DNA of 64,000 bases from Cryptomeria japonica (lineage: Eukaryota; Streptophyta; Pinopsida; Cupressales; Cupressaceae). Numbering within the stretch: the stretch's first letter is position 1; each line of letters opens with the position of its first letter. The stretch spans positions 837,298,136 to 837,362,135 of the forward strand of contig NC_081411.1 in assembly GCF_030272615.1 (NCBI RefSeq), written 5' to 3'. The notes under the pieces are model-generated. The model saw nothing but the letters and a program-made list of their open reading frames with translations. It made no database searches and was not told where the DNA came from. Position numbers and translations under genes: made by a program. Below are positions 35,507 to 46,838 of the stretch, one piece after another.

Positions 35507-35750
35507 TTATTCATCATTCAGATACATGCTACTCCATGCACTATAGTCTTCATCAGATGGCCAATTGAAATTCATGACTTCATCATCTTTTTCCCTATAT
35601 GGAATATACTTAACGAATACTTGGTTTGCCTCTCTTTCAAAAGTTTCAAAAAATAATCCTGTAGCAATTATTTTATCCATGCTATTTGTTGTTCTCAATT
35701 TCTGATTGTTTTGTTTTTTCTATTAGAATTCTCAACCCTCTATTGCTTAT
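35507..35750 (-). pseudogene. C-terminal relic resembling the accessory ORFs (ORF-C)
   Basis: About 63-70 codons ending in MNFNWPSDEDYSAW and a stop at 35507. The WPSD-acidic-x4-W-x3-Y pattern matches the end of ORF-B (IFSWPSDDVFKEW, about 50040-50075). It may be the tail of a third accessory frame or of the same frame from another element copy. No N-terminal part is visible. Confidence 0.45.
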
Positions 35751-36779
35751 GGGGAGAAACAACATGAAACAAAAGAAAAAGACAAGATTTAATAAGATTT
35801 ACACAAAAATATTCTTCACTTCAAACTTAAACTTAAGCTTAGGTGGGTATACCTCCTAGATCACTTTAAACAATTAAAATTTACACAAGTCCAGTGTTAA
35901 CTCCTACAAACCCTACACCTTCAAACATAACTACACGTAAAAGAAATACTTGTATTCATTTTCATTGATCATCAAGAAAATCATGAACCTTAACAATTTA
36001 TACCAGTGCCTTATTCGGGCTTCAGAGTCACTCAGAATTGGGCAAGAACTAACAAAAAAGATTTCACATACATGCCATTACAATTATTTAACCAAATCTA
36101 CATATGCCTAACATACATAAACTCTCACCATGCACATAAATCTTGTCATCGAATTCAAGTAAGAATTACTAGTCACCAATGAAAAGGATTTAAGTATATC
36201 TAATTTCCCTCCTTGAGGGAACAACCTAAACTCATTCTCATAAACTATCTTGCAAATCATTCAATCAAACAATCCTAAATCATTTAATAAAAATGGTAAC
36301 TAATCATAAAGGCATGAAGACAATAGGAATTAAGACTTGAATGCTTTGGTCTGTATATTAATACTTTCCATCAAATTTTTACACAACTCAAGAATGATTC
36401 TCCAGAAACAAGACAAACCCTAAATACATTTTGCCAGAGTTTTCTTACATAATTCTTATGATGATTTTCTAAGTAGTCTTGGTATGCATTTATAGAAATA
36501 TGGATGCAACAAGATTCAAACTTCCCTAGAAAACAACATTTTAATCCTAACAACTATTTCCCTCCAAAATTTTACATGGCTCAAAGATTGAAGAAATTCT
36601 AACAACTAAGGTAGCCAGCTGGAAACAAGCTAACTGACTTTCTCAACATTCACAAGTCGAGTGTCGGGTGTCTTTAATTCCTCAAAAATCCAATTAGCCT
36701 GAAACAAGCAGTTACAAGAGCTAACCACTTCCAACTTCCTTGAGGTTTGTTACAATGTTGCAGCATCAACTGACTATTC
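35751..36779. other. Unassigned sequence downstream of ORF-B
   Basis: In element orientation this follows the ORF-B stop and should hold the 3' untranslated region and 3' LTR. No LTR partner is present in the window, so neither can be delimited. No gene is seen. Confidence 0.45.
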
Positions 36780-36797
36780 TTAAGCCTCTGTTTCTTG
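36780..36797 (-). pseudogene. Last codons of ORF-B, cut off by the LARD insertion
   Basis: After removing the inserted element and one TSD copy, the ORF-B frame continues here for five codons (Gln-Glu-Thr-Glu-Ala) to a TAA at 36780-36782. Bases 36793-36797 are the TSD TCTTG, repeated at 50010-50014. Confidence 0.82.
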
Positions 36798-39700
36798 TGT
36801 CATGCCCAAACTTTGGGCAAAACACAGATGGATTTTTTATTTTTATTTTTAAAACACTTAACTTCATGCAACTTTTGCTTAATTAGTTGTGAGATCCTAA
36901 CAAGTTATTCCAAAAGAATTCTTAAACTGATATTAAATACTTACATAACTACATATGATAATAATTTAATATGTCCCTTATAAAAATTATTTATTGAATA
37001 TCAAGTTCCCATCATCCTGATAATACCCCCTTTCTTAATAATATACTTAGATGTGGAATACTAAATGAATTAATTTTATTATCTCACTAATTTGAGTCAA
37101 TAGGTTGATTTAATCCAAACTTTCTAAAATAATTGATGAAGATATAATTAATCTTCGACAGAAAGCCATTAATTGATTTTGGGAACTAATTAAAATATTC
37201 CTAGCACTTAGTTTAGAAATGTCTATATTTTATTTAAACATAATTAAAAGTAGTTTATACTAAATCGACTAAACGGTCGATTGGATCCATAAAGAGACTT
37301 GTTCTATAAGGTTTAATCTTTAAAACCTATATGTAGTTGGTCTGAGAATGATCCCCTATAGACAATTAAATACCTACACAATTAAATTTCCTAAATGATT
37401 AACTTCAATAATAATATAACTTGAAACAACATTTTTTTTTTTACTAAAATATACCCATATGATTATTTTGAAACATATGTTGAATATAAACACTTATTAA
37501 AATACCTATCCTAACATTATAAACAATTTATACAATAATGTTTTTAACTATGAAATTTACAATTACATTATAGACGATTTTATACATTCATGTATTTAAT
37601 CTATATATCTCCTTTTTATTCAAACACATATATATAGAAACATTATTTATTTTCTAAATATAAATGTTTTCAACATCTTATCTAAAATTATATTAAGTAG
37701 ATACTAAAACCCTTCTCTTTATTCTATAACCACTAGATGAAATCTTAAATCTAAGATCTACCCCATCCATTCGTACTTCCAAATTCTATATATATATAAA
37801 TAATTATGTTTCCTTATTTAAAATCATCCATGTAAAACCCTGACTAAATATTATATATATATATATCATTTAAATTGTTCTCCATTTACAAAAAAATCTC
37901 TTACTTCTTTCCATTTACCCTAACCATACTCTGGGCTAGGGTTTTATCTCTTTTGTTTGTATCTTGCAGGGGTTGTGTCACACAGTGGCGGAGATCATGG
38001 TGGCGGGGGTTTTAGGGGGAGTGGTGCTGCTCACTATGAGTTACCATAGTGGTGGCGACCACTGCGGTCGCCCACAGTGGTAGCGAACATTGCAGTTGCC
38101 CATAGTGGTGACCCTCGAGCCGTTCACTGTGGACGGCCGTAGCGGTGGCGCCCACTATGGTCACCCACAGTGGCAGCCCTTGGGTCGTCCACTGTGGATG
38201 CCCACGGTGGCGTCGGGCAAGGCCACCACTGTGCCATGCAAAGGGTTCGGCCCCCTCCATCCATTGTGCATTGCACAGTGGTTTGGCCCAAGCCCGACCC
38301 CCTTTTTTTTTTTTAAATATTTTTTAAAAATATCCTTCTTTTTTTTCTAAAGAAAATGCCTGATTAATAATAATATATATTATATAAATATGTAAATATA
38401 TATATATATATAGATATATATATTTATTTATTTATATCTGGTATAAAAGTATATTTTTAGAGAGGAAGAAAATGAATTTATTTAAATTTAAATAAATGAA
38501 TATATATATATATATATATTATTCTTGAAAATCTTTCTAACAGATAAATCAAAGGTTTCTGATTTTAATTAAATGAATATACATCTTTTAAATATAAATG
38601 CCAGACTGCTAACATTGACAGGAGTATGTAAAGTTTTAAATGCCGCTATTTAGATCTAGATATTATTTATTTTCAATAAGTCCGTTTAACTTTAGATTTT
38701 ATTTTCTTCATGCAAACAAATATAGAATCAAAAAAGAATAGTCCATTTAAATCTAGATGTTAATTTCTGCATACAAGTTGTCCGATTTAAATTAATTTAT
38801 ACAGCAACTATTTTTAGACTAGAAAACATTGAAATAAAACTTAGAAATGTTCATACTAATTTTTAGATTTGCTTTCTTCTGTTATGTATCTAGAAGAAGT
38901 AAATAAATTGGTACAACAACTATATAATAGGATATTATTTAAAGTAGATTGACCATTTAGCTTTAGATTTGATTTTTCTGTAATCTATATAAATGACAAC
39001 ATTCAATAATCTTAACAACAATTAAATGTTTTATTAATTAATTTTAACCTTAGAGATAGATATACTATTTTTTATTTTATTTTCTACAAATAGTTTAGAT
39101 AACAGATTTAAATAAACTAAATTTAACATGTCCATGTATGAATCAAATGTTTTATTACCAACCTACTATATGCATGCAAGACCAATTCTATTTCTTTTCA
39201 AATAAATTGTTTCAAATGCATAAGGGAAATCACAATTTTCTTTCTTTTCAGAACATCCTATCCACACAAATTTTTATTTCAAACTTTAGGAACTAAAATC
39301 AGAAATAATCATTTTCTTTCCTACAATATAACTTAAATGACTATTACAAATATTTAAATCTTATCTCCAAGATACTCTCATCACTTTACAAATAGGTCTC
39401 TCATTTCAAATAAATGTGGAAAATACTAAATACATCTCCAAATATTTTTCTACAACAACCATTTCCAGCCACTTCTACTTGTCCTGCAATTTTCTTCCAA
39501 CAACCTACATTAAATCAAAAGCTATGACCATGGAGTGCTCACCTCCTAGCCTAGGCTAACTAGTAGCCACCCCTGAGCTTGGAGAACCAAGCCCTAGACA
39601 AGTAACACACATGCAAACACAAAAAACAAGGGAAAACTCAATCTCAAACACAATCCCAACCCAGGCTACACTGCACCACACATTTGTGATGTCCTTTCAA

Positions 39701-41589
39701 GGGTGGTAGTGGACCAAGTACCCTGAGGAGACTGCAAGTATGGTAAAACATATAGCCACCTCATGGAAAACCAAATACATCAAGTATAACAACCCCACAT
39801 TCCTTATGTCCCCCAAGGCATTCATGCCTTATTTCCCTCCTTATGACCCCCAATGCATAAACAAGCCATGCAGCAAGGGTCACATAAAATCTCTTGTGAT
39901 CACTCTCATAACGAGAGCCTCTCACTCGAGGGCTGTCACTTCTACCACCCACAAGTACATCCTCTCTCCCAAGAGTAGGAGGTCTTGATTACTCCCAAAA
40001 CACATAAATTGCATAATCACAAAACACCAAATAAATTTCCAAGGAATACATGCAAGGAAACTAGCCTTTAACACAAGCAATTCTTTCATTCCAACATGCA
40101 ATAAGAACACATTACAAGAAAGGTAGAACCAACCTTAAACTGCCCAAAGGTATGCTAGTTTTGTTGAGGATGAGCAGTCCAATTTCATCCGTCTTTGCAT
40201 TCTACCCTTAGCCAAATTCTATATCCCCAAATCTATCTTTTTTCTTTCAAAATTCGTTTGTCTCCAAAAATGGAGAGTGGGTGATTACCCCCAAAATCTC
40301 TCTTTCTTGCTTAAGAAGACACTAGTGTGAGTTCTCTCAAGTTTCTAAAACTGAAAAGGAATGTAAGGTAAAATGGGAAAGGGAACTCTCATTCGAAAAG
40401 GAAGGTTCACAACTTAGTTCAAGTCTTCAAATTTCAATTTTCGCACAACTTATGAAAGTCACTTATTAAGGTGTCTAAAAGGTAACATGGGAGTAGAAAC
40501 TTGCCTAAAATTACCCCTAACCCTTAGGTATACCTTATGGGCTTTAGAAAACCCTATTAAACTACCCCTAGGTGTCCATTTAACCCTTTTTTAACCCCTC
40601 TGAAGTTTATTTTCGGGTCAAACCTATGTTGACCATCCCAAAGATTCTTTACCCAAGGCATTTATGGAATCACATTACATTAATTGAAAAATCTATAGTT
40701 AAACAATTCCCTCCAAGAGATGAATTTAATAACTCAAACATAAATCAACACGTGTCAAGTGAACCAAAGAAAATACTTTTACAAAATTGCACATGAAATC
40801 TTGTCTCTTGTTGGATTTAAATAAATCAAATAAATAACATTTAACACACATGCATCATCTACTATTATGAATAAAATATGACACAATGGGGTGTTGTCTC
40901 TCCAAATAGACAAACCCTGGTTTTATGAACATACATATGTCTAGGTTTGGTTCTCCATAATATTTCCATGGTCACATGGGTATCTTTTCCTGTGCCACTC
41001 AAATACACATTAGTAATTTCCAATAACCTCATATAATATTAAACACATGAATTAGAATACACATCAAACACTTCACATACAATTTACATTTGACCATTTA
41101 ATATATCTCATATCCAAATAAATCCACATAAGAAACTATCATAATTCTCATAATTTTAGTCCCCACATAAACATACATCTTGATTCTATCATCATAATAA
41201 AGTCCTAGAAATCCAATAATGACATATATCATCTCCAATTTATCCTATTCTAGAATCATATAGAGTTCTATATCATAAAGCATATAAATGAAGTATCAAC
41301 ATTCATCAATGTTATCCCAAATCATGGAATCATATAAGTTCTAAATCCAGACATAGCTGACATACGTTAAATCAAGATTATCCAATCAATGGATCTTTTA
41401 GGATTTCAAATTCATAACATATTAAAATGTACACCACAAGGTGCAATAACTCTATAACTTGGTTTGATTGCTTTTCGCACCAATCTATCTATCTAACACA
41501 GTCCATTCTATGAATTATAAAGCATTTATTAATAGGGTCAAATTTGGTCAACTAAGTTAATCAAAGCTTGGTCTGGGGAAGGCGTTACA
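36798..41589 (-). repeat. LARD 3' LTR (4792 bp)
   Basis: It carries, from the left, the terminal palindrome GCCCAAACTTTGGGC (about 36803-36817), AT-rich sequence, a GC-rich island at 37972-38300, AT microsatellites, and a long unique stretch up to GGCGTTACA. No gene. The frames at 38012-38350 are products of the GC island and those at 39740-40110 recur in the other LTR without constraint. Confidence 0.95.
37972..38300. repeat. GC-rich island of CCACTGTGG-type palindromes
   Basis: In a strongly AT-rich LTR this 330-bp block is GC-rich and packed with nonamers CCACAGTGG, CCACTGTGG, CCATAGTGG or CCACTATGG every 15-30 bases in alternating orientation, plus a perfect hairpin GGCGACC-ACTGC-GGTCGCC near 38054. 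The counterpart at 46340-46610 lacks about 54 bases of it. Short frames rich in Gly, His and Trp run through on both strands but are not shared intact between the two copies. Confidence 0.82.
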
Positions 41590-41603
41590 TCCTCCTCCCC
41601 TAG
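41590..41603 (-). other. LARD polypurine tract
   Basis: The minus strand reads CTAGGGGAGGAGGA and then the LTR start TGTAACGCC. Confidence 0.8.
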
Positions 41604-44600
41604 AGTTTGACTTACTCCTGGAAGTCACATGAGTAGAATTACGAAATAGGGACATAACATTTCCCACAATTTCAATAGGTTACTCAAAATTTTATCTTGC
41701 CTACTAGAAGTATGAAATTCCAAAATTAGCTTATTATTGTAATTAACTTACTATCTTCACAAGGTTAAATTATTAGTATTAATGATACATTTCCCTTCAG
41801 TTCTAGGTAGGTGTGTGTTTTTTTTTTTTATAATGTTCCATCTTCGAACAATTTACATTACTGTGCCATCCAAATCATATCAATAACACACATCAACTCC
41901 CACAATCAAGGTTACACATATTGAATTTCTAGGAGTCCTACTTTGTTTAGGATTTGTTTTAAAACATGTTGGTCCTACTGTAATTCCCATCCATGCATGT
42001 TACTTAAGGAAATTGACATCGTACTTAACCAAAATGAACCTACTTATCCTACATCAAGGCACCTCATTAGGGTGTTAATATAATATTCACAAAATCGTCC
42101 TAGGTGCATAATTTCTTCCAACTTTCTTAGGTGACAAGGCAAAAGCAAATTTAGGTTCTTCAATTCCACCCTTATATAGGGTAGTTTTCTACCACTAGGG
42201 TTTATAATGTTTTTATTAGGCTCCAAGGTTAAAGTTTCATAGGGTGCATTATTCGTGATTCCCATACATTAAGGTACATAACAATCCCATTCTAAGGGAA
42301 TGATGGAATTTATTAATACTTCTTTTAGATATCATCCACGCAATCATCTCCATACCCATGCTAAATTTACCAGTCGACAATCATTACTTTCGTAATTCAT
42401 TAGGTCTAGATCACACTATTGCTTTTTTTTTTTTTTTAATTTATTTTTTAAAAAATTTTCAGATTGCCACAATTATTTTAACTTAGGAGGATATTCCTTC
42501 CTTTATCTTAATTTGATAAAATATAATATGTTTTTGTTAATTCTTTGTGCCTAATTTCACTCCTTGCGGTATTCTCCCGTGACACACTATCAGTGGTTCA
42601 ACGAACACGATAGACATTTACATAAATCACATCACTAGGGCTAGTTATATCAACCATCAAAATGACCACTTTGACACTTTACAAGATCAAAACACAAGTT
42701 ACTTCTACCAAGTCCAATAAAAAGAAGAAAAAAAATGTCAGCAATTGCAAAATATTAAAACTAGAAACATGGCAAGTACCATAGCTCAAATAAAAAGAAA
42801 CATAAATTTAGTGGTCCTCTCTTCATAAAAAAAATAAATAAAAAGAAATTTCTAGCCCCAGTGTCACAATATAATTTTCAAAGAAAATCAAAATTAATGT
42901 TGAATCAAACTTGAAACAAGATGACCATTCTAGCCATGCTATAGGGAGTAACTGCAACACATCACCCAAGATCACATGTCCTGAGTGTGTTAGGAAGTGA
43001 TTATTAGACTCTTGAGATTTTAGATTCTTTAAAATCCTTTATTGATTTATGAAATAAATTTTTATACACAAGAGATCGCATTTTTTTTTTTAAATCAAGT
43101 TCCATTTTAACCTTCATGTGCTTACTATTTCAAGCAACACTTTCTGATATAATCCACTATCTATTCGGGGTTATTAACATCCTTAATACAAAATTTGATA
43201 CTTGTTTTCTTAGAGCTACTTAGGATTTGTATCATATAGTTTTACTAGGGACATCATTTGATTTCTTAGTGCCTTATGTTAGCTCCTTGTATTTTCACCT
43301 TTAACATTCACTTGCCTTTATTAGGTAGGAGTTTTTTTTTTTTGCCAATTACTAACACTTAAGGTTAAGACGCATTTGGGGTGGAATTATTGTCAAGTAA
43401 GGTCGATAACAGTTGACAACAATCCCTACCCACACATTTCATGACATATTTCAACAACTGGGAGGGTGGACTTATTCTCTCCTACTTCACTTATGTAATT
43501 ATGAAATCAAGGGGGTGTGCACTCGAAAGGTGACCAACACCCATCCTTTTTAATTAAAATTTAGTTAAAAGAGTAGTTATCTCATTCCATATTATTTATT
43601 TATATTTACTTACTAGCCAAATTCCGGCATATCACAACCTTCGATCTCTCCAGTCTAAATAAACCATCTTACCATCATAATATCCAGTTACCCAATTACA
43701 GTATAACATAAGGATGTCCTCTAATTACCAATGTCTCGAGACTCCCATAATTTTCAAGTTCTCCCTTAGCTAACCACATAATTTGGCTCCTTATCAATAT
43801 TCTTTTAAAATATTTTATACTGCCAACTAATTCTCATTAAATCTTTGGTATTATATTACTGTTATATTATCTTTCCATAAGCCATTTCCATCCACATGTT
43901 GCTTCATCCATACTTGATGTTTTTGTATACTTTCACACTTGAGTGCCATATTTTGCAAAGCTTCTTTGATTGTGCCTAGTAGTTAAATTGTGTTACATAC
44001 TATATTGTACCTAGCGACTAACCATGATTGGGTTGCACTTTTCTTCTTAGTTTCTGAATGAAAACTAGTTACACATATCTAGATTATAAGATCCTAATAC
44101 CTTCATACTCCTTGTACTTCAATGGAGATTTTTGTTTGATTCCCAAATCAACTCTACTCTCTCTTCCATTATTTACTTTCCCCAAGGTTCTCTTTCCATA
44201 AAGGAATTAATTTGAGGCTTTATTTGCTTGTTTCCCCAATAATATAACCACGGATGAACTTAGGGTTTATTGCAAATACATGTTTTAACCCTAGAAGTTC
44301 ATGCCTGCTTTCTCCTTATATAACTTAGCTATAGTATTACTAGGGTTTTCTGATCAAGGGAATTTCCATTCATCATTTTAGTTCTTATCTTTAGGGTTAT
44401 CCGACTCTAGCTCCACTATATTGCTACAAATGTTGTCCAACAAATGCTCTTAATAGGAACTCTAGCATGACCACAATCTTAAGGTACCTAGTCATTAGGA
44501 TAGGTTAATGCTTCTATTTGAGATTCGCAAGAGTTCCTTTTAATTCTTCCTCATTTATGCCTCCAATGACGGCCTTGATCTTTTTAACCATCAAAATTTC

Positions 44601-45141
44601 ACATAGCTTAAAACTTAACTTGAACTATCTCAGTCTTATTTATCTTGTTTATGGTGCCTTCATCTAAGGTCTAATTTATCTCGCTTGATTTGCCATGTCA
44701 AGAACATATCTCAATGGATGACATTCCTTTAGTTACCATCAGAGGTATTTAATTGAAAGATTAACTCCTCATACTTGATTTGGTTAGGGCAGTTATTGCA
44801 TTTTAGGTTCCAATTGAATGGTAACCCCATAAGTAATAAAGAACTAAATTCCATTAATAACCACCAAAATTACTTCATATGAATAATTAGTTGAATATTT
44901 CACAGCCCTTGGGGTTTTATTTAAGCCATAAATATTATGACTAATAAGTTCAAATTTCAGGGTTTTTAGTGACCCTTGGAACCCCTTGAATTGATACATG
45001 TTGATCTATTGATCCACAAGAATTTTCACTTATGCTTCACTTTGTTATTTCGCAAGTTTCAACCTAGGTGTTATAATTCAAGCCATAGTTTGTTTTCAAC
45101 TAAGTTATGAATGTAGCCCATGTTCACCAGTGTATGAACTT

Positions 45142-45154
45142 GGATCTGATACCA
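45142..45154 (-). other. LARD primer-binding site
   Basis: The minus strand reads TGGTATCAGATCC three bases inside the 5' LTR. This is the initiator-Met tRNA site with one mismatch (GAGCC to GATCC). Confidence 0.88.
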
Positions 45155-46339
45155 AAATGTCATGCCCAAACTTTGGGCAAAACACATATGAATTTTTTAT
45201 TTTTTTTTAAAACACTTAACTTCATGCAACCTTTGCTTAATTAGTTGTGACATCTTAACAAGTTGTTCCAAAAGAATTCTTAAACTGATATTAAATACTT
45301 ACATAACTATGTATGATAATAATTTAATATGTCCCTTATAAAAATTATTTATTGAATATCAAGTTCCCATCATCCTGATAATACCCCCTTTCTTAATAAT
45401 ATACTTAGATGCAAAATACTAAATGAATTAATTTTATTATCTCACTAATTTGAGTCAATAGGTTGATGTAATCCAAACTTTCTAAAATAATTTACGAAGA
45501 TATAATTAATCTTCGACAGAAAGCCATTAATTGATTTTGGGAACTAATAAAAATATTCCTAACACTTAGTTTAGAAATCTCTATATTTTATTTAAACATA
45601 ATTAAATGTAGTTTATACTAAATCGACTAAAGGGTCGATTAGATCCGTAACGAGACTCGTTCTATAAGGTTTAATCTTTAAAACCTATATGTAGTCGGTC
45701 TGAGAATGATCCCCTATAGACAATTAAATACCTACACAATTAAATTTCCTAAATGATTAACTTCAATAATAATATAACTTGAAACAACATTTTTTTTTTA
45801 ATTAAAATATACCCATATGATTATTTTGAAACATATGTTGACTATAAACACTTATTAAAATACCTATCCTAACATTATAGACAATTTATACAATCATGTT
45901 TTTAACTATGAAATTTACAATTACATTATAGACAATTTTATACATTCATTTATTCAATCTATATATCTCCTTTTTATTCAAACACATATATATAGAAACA
46001 TTATTTATTTTCTAGATATAAATGTTTTCAACATCTTATCTAAAATTATATTAAGTAGATACTAAAACCCTTCTCTTTATTCTATAACCACTAGATGAAA
46101 TCTTAAATCTAAGATCTACCCCATCCATTCGTACTTCCAAATTCTATATATATATATAAACCTATATATATAAATAATTATGCTTCCTTATTTAAAATCA
46201 TCCATGTAAAACCCTAACTGAATATTATATATATATCATTTAAATTGTTCTACATTTACAAAAAAATCTCTTACTTCTTTCCATTTACCCTAACCCTACC
46301 CGGGGCTAGGGTTTTATCTCTTTTGTTTGTATATTACAG

Positions 46340-46612
46340 GGGTTGTGTCACACAGGGGCAGAGATCATGGTGGCATGGGTTTTAGGGGGAGCGACACCGC
46401 TCACTGTGGGTTACTATAGTGGTGGCCCTCGGGCCGTTCACTGTGGATGGCTGTAGCGGCGCCACCCACTATGGTCGCCCATAGTGGCAACCCTTGGGCC
46501 ATCCACTGTGGACGTCCACAGTGGTGCCGACCAAGGCCACCACTGTGTCGTGCACAGGGTTCAGCCCCCGCTGTCCACTATGCATTGCATAGTGGTTCGG
46601 CCCAAGCTCACC
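46340..46612. repeat. GC-rich palindrome island, 5' LTR copy
   Basis: It corresponds to 37972-38300. It retains alternating CCACTGTGG/CCATAGTGG units but lacks the GGCGACC hairpin and neighbouring units, consistent with slippage between copies of ATAGTGGTGG. Confidence 0.82.
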
Positions 46613-46838
46613 CCCCTTTTTTTTTTTAAATATTTTTTTATAATATCCTTTTTTTTTTCCTAAAGAAAATGCTTGATTAATAATAATATATATTATATAA
46701 ATATGTAAAAAAATATTATATATATTTACATATTTATATAATATATATTATTATTAATCAAACATTTTCTTTAGGAAAAAAAAAAGGATATTTTTAAAAA
46801 ATATTTTAAAAAAAAAAGGGGCTTGAGCTCGGGCCGAA
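46597..46838. repeat. Large inverted repeat (arms about 110 bp) unique to the 5' LTR
   Basis: The left arm from TTCGGCCCAAGCTCA to ATATGTAAA (46597-46708) is followed, after an AT-rich centre, by its near-exact reverse complement from TTTACATATTT to GAGCTCGGGCCGAA (ending 46838). In the 3' LTR only the left arm exists (38280-38395), so the right arm was added after insertion, or in one LTR only. Confidence 0.9.

Larger units (their letters stand above)
41590..45157 (-). other. LARD non-coding interior (3.57 kb)
   Basis: No frame longer than 73 codons and no gag, protease, RT or integrase motif on either strand. Homopolymer T/A runs lie at about 41819, 42425, 43080 and 43335. In LARDs the interior RNA is thought to be conserved for structure and packaging. 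Whether that holds here cannot be judged from one copy. Confidence 0.88.

Noticed and set aside
38012-38350. Gly/His/Trp-rich frames in the GC island, which could suggest a gene
   Set aside because: The homologous frames in the other LTR are interrupted or shifted, and the sequence is a palindromic repeat. Kept only as a repeat and a low-scored splice-site remark.
39740-40110. Frames of 62-82 codons repeated at 48158-48528
   Set aside because: They lie inside the LARD LTRs. The copies are similar only because LTRs are copies, and both strands are open equally, which does not suggest coding.
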